Below, in pieces: positions 1-10,146 of a DNA stretch of 64,000 nt. The stretch spans positions 51,001 through 115,000 of the forward strand of contig CAJNDS010000542.1 of NCBI GenBank assembly GCA_905221605.1. Direction: 5' to 3'. The translations under genes and the position numbers were made by a program. The notes under the pieces are model-generated. The model was not told where the DNA came from, made no database searches, and worked only from the letters and a program-made list of their open reading frames with translations. Every line of letters starts with the position of its first letter. Within the stretch, counting starts at the first letter, position 1. The DNA comes from Symbiodinium natans (taxonomy: Eukaryota > Sar > Dinophyceae > Suessiales > Symbiodiniaceae).

Positions 1-797
1 TCACATCATTTGGCGGCCATGAGTGCTAGCTTCAACGTTCGCGATCATCATTACCACCACCATCAACAGGGCACCGTCGGGTTTGGGCTTTCGGATCGAG
101 GGTGCAGGACACTGAGAGAGAGAGAGAGAGAGAGACGTTGAGTAGAAGCTCAAAGCTCCAAGCCATCCCAACTCCTAAATCCTCTCTAAACTCCCTAAGT
201 CCCAAGCTTTTAAACCCAAACCCTGCATATGCCCCGACGCCTCCAAGGATTATTATGACAATTTCTTGAGCCACGCCTGGTTGAGCTCTGGATGGCTGCT
301 CCTGGGCCCAAAGGAAGAAGGTCTCGCGTACTTTGTGAGTTTTTAGGGTTTTAGGGTTTCAGGGTTTTAGGGTTTCAGGGTTTTAGGGTTTTAGGGTTCT
401 AGGGTTTTAGGGATTTCGGGCTTTAGGGGTTCAGGGCTTTTAATGCAAAGAAAGAGGTCGGGGTGAGCAACCTTTCGGCTGTTTTGGGTGGCAACAAGTC
501 CTTTAAAAGTCCTAAGTTTCACCTTCACATGCACGGACACTGGACACGTAGGTGTGTAGTTTAGGGAGACGTGGATTAAAGGCTTGAGCCTTAAGTGAGT
601 CTACATCTTTGAAGAGACTTCATGAAGACACCGGAGGCTTGCAACCACTTGGGGCACCATAGTCCAGTGAGTGGTAGTCGTCGCAGGCGAAAATTCAGTG
701 AAGTTGAGTCCAGTCTTTTGGTTTGTACAGTACAGTACCCCCACTGCGTCCGGTGATGTGGGGCTCCTGCTTCCCTTCCCTATGCTCAAATTGCCAG
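1..797. other. Non-coding lead-in with GA tract and TTTAGGG-like repeat
   Basis: No convincing coding exon is visible here. There is a (GA)n tract at about 114-136 and a degenerate TTTAGGG/TTTCAGGG array at about 343-440. The last 25 bases (pyrimidine-rich, ending in CCAG at 797) look like a 3' splice site for the membrane exon that follows. Confidence 0.5.
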
Positions 798-960
798 GAA
801 GTATCTGTCGCTGCTTATCCTTTTCAACGCAGAGGCCGCCATGGTGTCTACGATCCTGATGTCCGTTCTGATTGGTGTGCTTCGCATGATGGCCATCCTG
901 CCGAACATGGTCTGGACGCAGCTTCCGTGCTATGTATTCTATTTTGTGATGCTCGCCCCT
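798..960 (+). CDS. Exon, membrane-spanning segment of a TIR-like multi-TM protein
   Basis: Read after the acceptor at 797, the exon encodes a basic start (KYLSLLILFNAEAA) and then a long hydrophobic stretch (ILMSVLIGVLRMMAILPN, then LPCYVFYFVMLAP). This is typical of one or two transmembrane helices. The frame meets TGA at 961, so the real donor must lie a little before that; its exact place is not clear. The upstream exon and start codon were not found. The next recognisable exon (1246) carries the FLDRLCIPQDDE motif, and I join the two by strand, spacing and resemblance to a large uncharacterised dinoflagellate family. That assignment comes from memory of family features, not from a search. 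Confidence 0.5.
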
Positions 961-1245
961 TGACAGCAAGTGAGTGACGCCTCAGATGTGAGGGCCTATA
1001 GGGCCTAGGTTCGGCCTGGTTGGGTGAGAAGGATTTACATCTTTCACGAAGCACTTGCGAAGCACTTGCTGTTGTTATCTTTGCACTTCACTACCTGGAG
1101 AGTAATCGCTTAAGGCTTGAAGAGTCATGGCAATGCCGAACGTAAGTCTGCATATGCATGGCATCTGCTGGTGTTTATCCAGCGTTGTGAAGGAATCCCG
1201 AACCAGTGAACCAGGCTTTTTGGCAGCCGATACGTGGTATTTTCA

Positions 1246-1303
1246 GATCGCCTCGCGTCGTCTTCCTTGACCGTCTCTGCATCCCGCAAGATGACGAGGA
1301 CCA
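1246..1303 (+). CDS. Exon with the VFLDRLCIPQDDED motif of the TIR-like domain
   Basis: The acceptor TTTTCAG ends at 1245 and the exon reads SPRVVFLDRLCIPQDDED. The pattern 'hhFLDxxCIxQxDE' is the hallmark of a TIR-like domain in many multi-membrane dinoflagellate proteins. It corresponds to the strand that carries the conserved aspartate after the first helix. The donor lies near 1303 but cannot be fixed. The exon expected next (the 'GLxxFLRxSxxLLVLW' part) was not found before 3221, so it is either diverged or missing. Confidence 0.6.
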
Positions 1304-1651
1304 GAATGGGGGGTTTTTACAGTGGGTCTACGATGGTCTACGTATATTGTCGGTTCTCTGGGCACGACAGGGGGTTCTTAGCAGGGATTCTGACAAGTTG
1401 TTAGGCTTTGGGGCCAGGGATGTCTGTATGCATATACGTACGCATGTAGGGCACGTAAACTATGTATTTAATGTACTCATTGCACGTAATGTATGTCAAG
1501 CAAGTATGTAGTGGATGATTTGCATGTAAAATGTGTGTAATGCAAGATACGTATGTAACGTGTGCTGAATGTCTGTGTGTCGTATGTGTTGTATGTAACG
1601 TATGCGCTGCAGGAATGGTACGTGTTGTAGTTAACGTGTGTGATGTATGTG

Positions 1652-1870
1652 GTGTATGCAATATGCAATGTATGCAATGTATGCAATGTATGCAATGTAT
1701 GCAATGTATGCAATGTATGCAATGTATGCAATGTATGCAATGTATGCAATGTATGCAATGTATGCAATGTATGCAATGTATGTAATGTATGTAATGTATG
1801 TAATGCATGTAATGCATGTAATGTATGTAATTTCTGTAATGCATGTATGTAATGTATGTAGTGTGTTAAA
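1652..1870. repeat. 9-bp minisatellite (TGTATGCAA)n
   Basis: There are about 14 near-perfect head-to-tail copies of a 9-bp unit (ATGCAATGT). They grade into a TGTATGTAA variant on the right. All long frames across it are low-complexity artefacts. Confidence 0.95.
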
Positions 1871-1911
1871 TGTATGGCGTGTCTGCGATGTATCGATGCA
1901 TCGATGTACCG

Positions 1912-2132
1912 ATGCATGCATGCATGCATGCATGCATGCATGCATGGATGTATGTCTGTATGCATGTATGTATGTATGTATTTATTTGCGTAGGTGTGTG
2001 TGTGTGTATGTATGTATGTATGAATGTATGTATGAATGTATGAATGTATGAATGTATGAATGTATGAATGTATGAATGTATGAATGTATGAATGTATGAA
2101 TGTATGTATGTATGTATGTATGTATGCATGTA
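1912..2132. repeat. Tetranucleotide and octanucleotide array (ATGC, TATG, TGAATGTA)
   Basis: (ATGC)n at about 1915-1945 passes into (TATG)n, then about nine copies of TGAATGTA, then (TATG)n again. Each block appears to have arisen by slippage from the previous unit. Confidence 0.95.
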
Positions 2133-3220
2133 CATTGGTGTGCACATGTGTGCACCAGGGCTTCTCGGTCGACGACCGCTTCTTACGCACAGCCATACTA
2201 AGGTGCGAGTGTGGTATGGTGTTCGCATCTACGTATATGTGCACAGCATTGACTTTCTTGCGAGCCTAGTCAGATTGTTGTAGCCCTGGCAGCGATAGTT
2301 GTGCTGTCCCACAGAGCAACTCATTCTCTCACGGCGTGACATAGTTGGAGTGAGAGCGTACGTCGATGCTTTTTTTGCAACAAATGCTTCGCCGAATGAA
2401 AAGCATTGACCCACACAGCATGATAGTGTGATCGCTGGTCGTGCCATAAAAGTAGAAGAGCGTGCTTAGCATTTCGTTGTCAGTGCGACTCCCTCCCATG
2501 CAGCACCCTCAATTATCTTTGTGTCGTCATTGTCTGTTGATTGAGTCTTCCTTGCCGTGGGCGTTTGTTTTTGTCTACCAATCCTTCGCCGCGGCTTTGG
2601 TGTGGGATGCTTGATAGACAAAGTGCCAGGAGAAGAAAGCCGCAGGTATCCGCGGGCTTGCTGGTTACTTGGATCGAACACGCACCTTGACCGTCTTGTG
2701 GTCGAATGACTACTTTGGCCGACTCTGGTGTCTTGGCTGCCGTCGACAAGCCCCACAGCGGCTGGAGGATTCATCTGAACCGACCTAAACATGGGGCGTG
2801 GGCTTTGGGGAAAAGGGTTATGGGTGAGGCTTCAGTTGCGCGATTCTCGCGCGATCAGAGGAGGGCCGCGCCCCAACACTGCGCAGTGCAAGACGTGCTC
2901 ACCAGCAATACGAGCAGGGAGTAAGGATTATCAAGTTGCGGTTCTGAGTGCCTCCGGTTCTCATCTTGGAGGCAAGCTATCATGTCGTGCGGAGCGAACT
3001 TGTGGCCGGAAGTCTAGGGAAATCCGATGCCTGCGGGTGCTCAACTGTATCTAAGAAGTGAAAGGTTCAGTGTCCCTAGTATGTGCATTCGGTAGTTTGA
3101 GTTCTAAGTGGTCATTATGTACTTTGGATGGCACATGCTGATGCAGTAGGCTTGTTTACAGTTACAAATGCTGTGTTTGCTGAACAACAACAAGGTGAAA
3201 AAGGGATGAGAGCAAATAAG
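2133..3220. other. Intron-like DNA, no exon recognised
   Basis: This region lies between the FLDRLCIPQDDE exon and the next exon of the same gene. A missing piece of the TIR-like domain could be here, but no segment reads convincingly. The 3' splice site of the next exon is at 3219-3220. Confidence 0.35.
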
Positions 3221-3575
3221 GTGCGTGTTTGAGCTGGCCACTTTTCTCCGGAATCGGTGCAACCGGACGATCCAGCTCCTGCCAGTGGAGATGTCCATGC
3301 TCGCCTTTCTGATAGGTCTCTGCTACAGCATGGTAAACCTGGCCCACCGGGTCATCAACGAGGCACGCAACATCACCGGCCCTGATTATGATGGTAGAAT
3401 CGAAACAGCCCCCTGGCTGGCCACCTTGAGAGCCACTGGTTGGGTGGCAGTGATTGGTAGCCCTTTGGTTCCGTTCTACATCTATCTCGGCTTGGACTTC
3501 ACGATGAAACTTCGCCTCCTGCCCACGCAGCTGCACACTTTCGATGCTCGAAAGGCTAGCTGCTACTGCTGCACG
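3221..3575 (+). CDS. Exon, TIR-like domain end plus transmembrane segments
   Basis: After the acceptor AATAAG at 3220 the exon reads CVFELATFLRNRC, matching the 'LWCVFELAxFL' end of the TIR-like domain. It then reads LLPVEMSMLAFLIGLCYSM (helix) and, after a polar stretch, WVAVIGSPLVPFYIYLGLDF (helix). It ends with FDARKASCYCCT, directly before a GTGCCT donor at 3576. The Cys-rich CYCC joins well to VDHTDP at 3655. In relatives I recall, this Cys-rich turn precedes a 'CDRxLI' segment, as it does here. Role unknown; a membrane protein is likely. Confidence 0.65.
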
Positions 3576-3654
3576 GTGCCTGGGGCCTTGTTTGGCTTGA
3601 AGTTTTGAGTCCTTCTCTGAGTCTGTGGAGTCGTGATCTGGAAAAAATACTTAG

Positions 3655-3897
3655 GTGGACCATACGGACCCTGTGAGCAAGGCTGCCATCTTCTGCGACC
3701 GACAGCTGATCCTGGAAAAGCTGACGGAGTGGTATGGCTGGTATGGAGACCCCGAAGACTGCGAAGACACGGATAAGGGGGTCGATATAGCGATTGAGCA
3801 GTTCAACCACCTGGTGCGCAAGGAGCTCGCAGATGTCTTCCTTGACATGATGTCGGGCCGAGATGTTCTGTGGCAGTACATCTACCTGTTGATCGGC
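3655..3897 (+). CDS. Exon, cytoplasmic linker of the TIR-like membrane protein
   Basis: The acceptor ACTTAG ends at 3654 and a clean 80-residue reading follows: VDHTDPVSKAAIFCDRQLI, a tryptophan-rich LTEWYGWYGDPEDCED, then FNHLVRKELADVFLDMM and a hydrophobic end (VLWQYIYLLIGLSLV). The motif order 'CDRxLI ... WYG ... FNxxVRxEL' fits the same uncharacterised family as the preceding exon. The donor is probably just after 3890 (GTCTTGTCC). Confidence 0.65.
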
Positions 3898-5006
3898 CTG
3901 AGTCTTGTCCAGGCAAAGCCAAGAAAAAGCCGAAAACATGTTTGGGTCCCGAGCATGGACAGTGCGTAACCGTATGCTCAAGCTTCACTCCAGTGACGCA
4001 GGGTCCTTCCAGCGAAGGCTGAGTGGTTATGTCAGTCTTCCGAAGTTTCTAAAGGTCTGAGAAGACCGTCCAGGCCGTAGATCGACGTGTCGTCGCCTTG
4101 TGCCATTTTCTGGTTTCACGAAAAGGACTTGACTTGCATCAATGGAAAGGGTTTAGGGGTTGTAGGGTTTAGGGCCTGGTCGTCAGGGTTAAGCCTAAGC
4201 GATGCCGAGGAACATTGTTTCCGTGACAAATTCGAAGCTGAGGAACTGTCCGGTTTGCACCTACCTCCTGGGCGACATGGGCTTTCCCCCGGACTCGATG
4301 GAAGGTCGGAGCTATGGTGTCCCATACCTTGAGACCCAACTTGTTCCTCTTCTTTTAATAGATTCGACATAAACGTGCCTTAGTTTCGAATACAAGGTTG
4401 TTCGCATTGAGCGTGGTATGACCTGGTTTTCTGCTTTCGGGAAATTTCCTCTGCATATCTACCTTGGACACATGTCTGTGCTAAGCAGGCTCATGCCTAG
4501 CCATTCCCAGGAAAGCTTACATCCCACAACTCTGAAGGCCTGAACGCAGAAGCAGCATTGTTAGGCCGAGTTAAAGCTCAAAATACCTCTCAGGCCCGCT
4601 TATCCGATTCAGCTGGGATTTCAGACCGAAAACCTTCAATCGAGGCTTCATGAGCTCGTCCCAAAAATGCAGGAAGAAAGAGAATGCCCCAAACCCTGAA
4701 CCCCCTATGCCGGCAAGCAGGCTGGTCTCTGCATTCGTGGAGAGCCAGAGAGTGCACCAGCTTTTGCCACATTTTCCTGCAAATATTCGCAGCGGTGCAG
4801 TTGTTCTCGAAGCCTGCATGAAAGTTAGAACCGGAACGTGCTCGGTATTCGAGTAGATTTTGTGTGTGGTTCAGATGATGTTACGACTTTTCCAGTTTCC
4901 CTTGTGGGAATACACATTAAAACAGATCAAAGTTCGTGATCACCACGTCGAGCTGTAACTGCCTCTTCCTGGTCCTTGTCATCATTAAGAAAATGTCGCT
5001 ATCGCC
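3898..5006. other. Intron, no exon recognised
   Basis: A TTTAGGGG/TTTAGGG-like patch is seen at about 4149-4172. No reading frame with convincing protein character was found between the linker exon and the membrane exon at 5007. Confidence 0.4.
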
Positions 5007-5099
5007 GGGATCGCTACCGTCGTTGCCATGGTACTCTCTTTCGCCATCACAACCACCATGATCCTCACCACCACCACCAGCACCACCTCCAGCACCAGC
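5007..5099 (+). CDS. Exon, transmembrane helix of the TIR-like protein
   Basis: The frame reads GIATVVAMVLSFAITTTMIL, one hydrophobic helix, then a Thr/Ser-rich tail. The exon borders are not certain. The ACC-rich tail may be simple sequence. Confidence 0.4.
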
Positions 5100-5197
5100 C
5101 CTTGTTGCTGATGCCGTCGACATCAACATCATTGCAGGCAGTGAGCTTACACAGTTAATATTGTGTCGGACACTGCTCGAGGTTCAACGGTGCCATG

Positions 5198-5470
5198 CAA
5201 CTACTTGCGTGTATAGCCTGGTGTTGGCGAGTTTGGCAGACATCACCAAGGACAGTGTGGACTCTTGGGGCGATATATCTCAAAGACCATCATCGGTGCA
5301 TGGCTGCTTTGATGTTGACCCCCATCCTGGTCGTCCTGGCGGTGGGGCTATTCTACTATCCGTTCCGGCTCAGTTTGGAACTGTCGGTTGACGGCAACTT
5401 TCTGCCGCCTCTGGCAGCGGTGTCTCGTCAGGTTCAGTTAAAGATCCTGGGACCGCACGGGGTTTCCTAG
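5198..5470 (+). CDS. Probable last exon of the TIR-like membrane protein
   Basis: The reading contains ALMLTPILVVLAVGLFYYPF, a strong transmembrane helix. It then reads a polar tail (LELSVDGNFLPPLAAVSRQ) and closes at TAG 5468. The region upstream of about 5290 in this frame is Trp/Cys-rich and may be intron. A C-terminal helix followed by a short soluble tail fits a polytopic protein. No polyadenylation signal can be called, since dinoflagellates generally lack a clear one. Confidence 0.45.
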   Translation, partial: QLLACIAWCWRVWQTSPRTVWTLGAIYLKDHHRCMAALMLTPILVVLAVGLFYYPFRLSLELSVDGNFLPPLAAVSRQVQLKILGPHGVS

Positions 5471-6066
5471 GTCACAGGCCCCAGCAGTTTCACCTCAGAA
5501 GTGCTTGGACAGTTGACTATAGTGTAGTGCAGCGTAGTATAGTATAGTGAAATATAGGCCATTACAGTATAATGAGTCAATTATCGTATAGTATACTATA
5601 ACATTGTATAGCACTGGTCATCTAGGCGAGGCGACACCTGCTGCGCACATGCACTTGCAAGAGGAAAGTGAGTTGACGTTGCCCTGCAGGTCGTTCTCGA
5701 GGCTCTTGTCCTTGTCGCATTGAGCTACACGCGCCGATGCTGGGCTGTTATTCATGACCTTGCTCCTCAGGATAATTCATGTTGAGACCCGCTCCGGCCA
5801 CTTCCCACAACTTACATGGGTTGTTGTTGTGGGCCGGGCTGATGCTAGCATGGTAATCCTTCAGTGCAAGTCATGATACCAAACTAGCAGCCAGGCTTTC
5901 CACTGCATGTGCTGCGTCCTGAAACGAAGAAGGGGTGGGTTTTCAAGGGCGGGCTTTACCACCTGGTCATACATAGATGCTTCAGTCGCGAGCTGCTTGG
6001 GGGGCCCCCCTTGTGCGAGAACAACCTGGCAAACAGATGCTGTGGTGCAGTCGCAGGGAGTTGGAG
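5471..6066. other. Intergenic DNA, no gene seen
   Basis: The region contains an AT-rich patch of TATAGTATAG-like simple sequence at about 5517-5612. No coding evidence. Confidence 0.45.
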
Positions 6067-6376
6067 TTGCATAACCCTAACTAAACCCTAAACCCTAAAC
6101 CCTAAACCCTAAACCCTAAACCCTAAACCCTAAACCCTAAGCCCTAAACCCTAAACCCTAAACCCTAAACCCTAAACCCTAAACCCTAAACCCTAAACCC
6201 TGAACCCTGAACCCTGAACCCTGAACCCTGAACCCTGAACCCTGAACCCTGAACCCTGAACCCTGAACCCTGACCCTGAACCCTAAACCCTAAACCCTAA
6301 ACCCTAAACCCTAAACCCTAAACCCTAAACCCTAAACCCTAAACCCTAAACCCTAAACCCTAAACCCTAAACCCGA
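6067..6376. repeat. Telomere-type CCCTAAA array with an internal CCCTGAA block
   Basis: About 310 bp of 7-bp repeats. The outer parts are CCCTAAA and the middle (about 6199-6281) is a homogeneous run of CCCTGAA. On the other strand this is TTTAGGG and TTCAGGG. TTTAGGG is the telomere repeat reported for dinoflagellates, but here it is internal. Confidence 0.97.
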
Positions 6377-9300
6377 ACTAAACCCTATAAGCCCTAAGTC
6401 ATCCTAAACGGGCTCCGAGAGCTGCACGGAAAGCCCATCCTAAGCGCAGCTGTGTTTTCAAAGCCAAAGCCCATGTAATCATGGCTGTCAGAATGCTTTG
6501 AGATGCCTTGAGGGTTTTCAGGGTTTAGGGTTTTTTTGGGGTTCGGGCTTTTAGCGATACAGGGTTTCCTGTGTTCATGTGGTTTCATGTACTGAACTGC
6601 GCTCTCCGACTTCTGCTTTGCAAGCTCACTGCTGGTGGGTTGACCCGAAACCCCAGCCATAGGGCCATACTACGATCCCAAGCCGAGCCTGAACCGTGGA
6701 AAACACTAGAGCCGCAAACTGAAACTCGAACCATAACCAAAACTAACCCATTATAGCCCAATATAACCCAATATAACCCTATGTATAACCCAATACGTAA
6801 CCCAAACCATCACCCAATATATAACCCAAACCATAACCCAAGAGACCTTGAGCCGTAAGGATTGGCCACGGCCTCGTTCACCCGAACGGCACTGGAGAGC
6901 GCACTGGAGCTTCAGAACTGGCAGAGTCTCAAGGAGCTGAGCCTGAGGTCATCGGAGTCGGGGCAGGCCCCCGTTTGGGATGCAGATGATCCTTTAAACG
7001 AGTTGAACTCAGCACATCTGAATGTCAGAGTGCTTCTTGGCATTCTTGGCCGTCCCGGTCTGTATGTTGTCTGTAGAACGAGAATATGCCGCGTACCATG
7101 TGCGCAAGCAGGGCAGTTTGGGCTTCTAGCTGTGAGGATGTCGACCTACTATCTACACCTCACATAGCCGTTTGTCAGTCCGTGTCAACAAACAAAAACG
7201 ACACTCCCCGACAGGACGTTCCACCGAGCATAGTGAACCATGACGACGTCTTCAGCATTTGAGCGAGGGCGGCATGCTTTCACCTCTTTAGGAGCTTTTG
7301 GAGTCGTGAATAACGTCACGTACACTCCGCAGAAAACAGGAGCTCGGAGCTGGTGCAGGACAGTGTCTTAGGCCGTGGGGCTTGAGGTCATAGCTCCATG
7401 GCAAACTTGCGAAGGACATTTTTCAGACTCGTTCCGACTCCCCCGAACATTTTCGACTCGTTGTTTCCGACTCCCCCTGTTTGCAAGGGGCGGACCTCCC
7501 CCGGACCCCCCCCCGCCCCCGCCCCCAGTTCAAGCCGGCAAAGCTTGCTTCAAAGAATATCGCGCAATCAATAGACATTCCATCGAAACCTCGTGAGTCC
7601 GTCCTCTTCAAACCCATTGTGCATCAGTATGAGTGGGTGAACGATCAGAATTGCCACACTTCACCTTCGCAGCGTTCGAAGCAGATTAACAAACAGAAGT
7701 GCTGTCGCTCGCAGCATTTGGCGCCTGCGCCCTTCGTTTTGCAGTATTTGGAGCATATGAACTGCCTTTTTTCAGCATCTGGAGCCTATAAGCCGGCTGA
7801 AGCATTGTGTTTTTCTGCATTTGGCGCTTGTGAAAAATCAGATTTGCTGTGTTTTATAGTTTTTGCTGCGAACAGTCAGCCTGTGAACAGTCGTTTCAGA
7901 TGCTGCCTTTTAAAGGGTTTAGAACCTGCGCCGATTTTTTCATGGATGTTATTTTATTGATTGTGTGGTGTTTTTTCATATGGACTGCTTTTCATAATCC
8001 ACCCTGTTTCAAAGGTTGGGTTTTTGTTGGCTTGGCCAGCTTTTGGTGACGGCTGAATGTGGGCAATTTGGCCTTATCAACTTTTTGTGAAGCTTAAACC
8101 TTAATCCCGAAGTACTGAGGTGAGGTCCCCAACCTCAGACCTTAGACTACACAGTGCGGCATTGAATGGGCACGGGATGAATGTGTTGCATTGAGCTCGG
8201 ACAACAGATGGAAGAAAAGGTAGCTCTTGAAAAACGCATATGTAAGGACGTCCCCACATGAAGCGAACCCCCCCCCTAATTCAATCACTGACGATGTTCC
8301 CCTTGCTGCTGCTGTGTCGTTGCTCTCTTGGTTTGCACAGGATCCATGCAGTTTAAGGCTCGCAGGCACGACGCAGTCCTGCAAGGCTTTGTGACTTTCA
8401 TGCCTTGAAGGCCTCACGGAGCCACACGAAAACTCCTGCAGCCCCATGAACACGACTTGAGATCTGGCTAGGGCCCTTCTCACAAGTGTTGCAACATCTT
8501 CTTCCACGCCGCATCGCAGGGCGAAGGTACAACTTCAGCTGCTCATTTCAATACTTCTAGGGACCTGCGACCGGCTGAGCGGCATGGCCCCTGCCGCAGA
8601 TGAGGATGAGGCTCCGAGGGCCACAAGACCTGAAGCTCTCAACTCACACCCTGCAGGGTTGTGCTTCTGCTTGTTGGGTGTGGCTTTGTTTGGGGGTCTG
8701 TTTGGTGGAGAGAGACGTGCGCAGATGGCCATGGAGACGATCGGCGAGAACGATCCGCGTGTCAAGCCCCGCCCTCAGGCCAAGACGTTTTTAGAGTTCT
8801 ACAGGGTGGCAGGGCTTCGAATTCTCGCAGCCAGGCTGCAAGGTGCTCGAATATATCCGGGACCCCTACTCCTGTTCCCCAAATAAGACCGTCACAAGCC
8901 GAACAATGAGCCCTTCAGAATCCTTACTGCGGGAAAGTGGGGGCTCTGCGCAACCCTTTTTGCTTGCACCCTCTGGTTGCTTCATGTTGCCTCAGGCCCC
9001 TCAAACGCCAGAGAAGGCGAACAAGACTCGGGCTCTGAACCGCAAAAACCTTAAAGCCCTAGAACCCCGAAAGCCCGAAAGCCCTAAAGTTCCTGAAGCC
9101 CTTAATTTTCCCGAAGCCTTGAACCGGAACTCAAGACCTTCAACAGAATCCCAAGGAAGCTCCAGGAACTTGCCTGGGGCCTGCAGAGCGTGCCCCTCGG
9201 CAGAGGGAAAGTGTGGCTTAGGTTCTGGGATTCTGGGGGTCTTGTGTTTGCCCTAAAACCTAAACGGCTTTGCAAGGCTGGATTTCTTTTTCGGGGAGGA

Positions 9301-9546
9301 GCAGTGTGTGGAGTGCTAAGGGCTGGGTTCTGGTCAATTTGGCTTTGGGGTTTTGGGTTGGCTAGTTACCGCTTGGCCTTAGTCCATCTTAAGCCAGCAC
9401 CCTCCAGACCTCGCACCGCTGCATGGTCCACCCTCTCGCGCAGGGCTTTTCCCAACAACCCCTGTGGTCATTTTGGCATCGCGTTTTACGATGTACTGTA
9501 GCGTAGCTGCATGAACTCCCCAAGTATTTCGCGCCTGTGCCTCTCT

Positions 9547-9550
<4 letters not shown>
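6377..9550. other. Non-coding or weakly coding stretch
   Basis: A short TTTAGGG patch lies at about 6515-6535 and a degenerate ATAACCCAA array at about 6745-6840. At 6862-7167 one + frame (LELQNWQSLKELSLRSSESG) looks mildly protein-like, but no splice sites define it. An imperfect tandem repeat lies at 7735-7870. At 9000-9180 there is a decayed C-rich, CCCTAAA-like intron tail. No gene is called. Confidence 0.35.
7735..7870. repeat. Imperfect tandem repeat, three copies of about 40-50 bp
   Basis: Three diverged units share the pattern TTTTGCAGTATTTGGAGC, ending near an AAGC/TTGTG element. They begin at about 7735, 7769 and 7808. Translation gives repeated FSAxGAxxxxA motifs, which is probably incidental. 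Confidence 0.5.
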
Positions 9551-9632
<82 letters not shown>

Positions 9633-9640
9633 TGTGTGTT
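9551..9640. repeat. (GT)n microsatellite
   Basis: About 90 bp of nearly pure GT preceded by a short CT run. A poly-C tract follows at about 9683-9697. Confidence 0.97.
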
Positions 9641-9896
9641 GTCCTTTGTCTTCTCTTTTTGGTTGCCCCCTCTTCCGCCTCCGCCCCCCCCCCCCCAGAC
9701 CCCCTTTTTCGCCGCGAATAGGGTGGTCTGGGTGGCCCTTGTTCCTGCTGGCCCTAGAATGTTTATGCCCACCTAGAACAAGGAAACGCAACCAACCGCC
9801 ACCTGTGCCCACCCCTACCCTGGGAAGCTAGCAGCAACGCGCTAGCCTCGCCAGGGAGGACGCGCCTGCCCTGAGGGCTGCAGGCATGATCCAACA

Positions 9897-10146
9897 TGGA
9901 ATAACCGCTGTGGTTTTGTTAAAACGTGGCTAAAACAACCGCTCTGGTTTTTTAAAGGCTGCTAGGACTACAGCTGTGGTTTTCTAAAACGGCGCCCTAG
10001 AACAACCGCTGTGGTCTTGCTAAGGCGCGGCTAGCAAAACCGCTCTGGTTTTTATATGGCACGACCGCTGTGGGTTTTGAAAAGGCGGCTAGAAAAACGT
10101 CTGTGGTTTTTCTAATGGCGGCCGGAACAACCTCTGTGGTGTTGTA
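9897..10146. repeat. Tandem repeat, about eight copies of a 30-36 bp unit
   Basis: Each unit starts with a version of ACAACCGCTGTGGTTTT and ends with a version of AAGGCGGCTAG. Copies differ by 15-30 percent, and the motif contains a short internal inverted repeat (AACCGC / GTGGTT). No open frame runs through. Confidence 0.8.

Noticed and set aside
9897-10146. Repeat spacing of 30-36 bp suggested a CRISPR array
   Set aside because: Units are contiguous and diverged, without unique spacers, and the DNA is eukaryotic.
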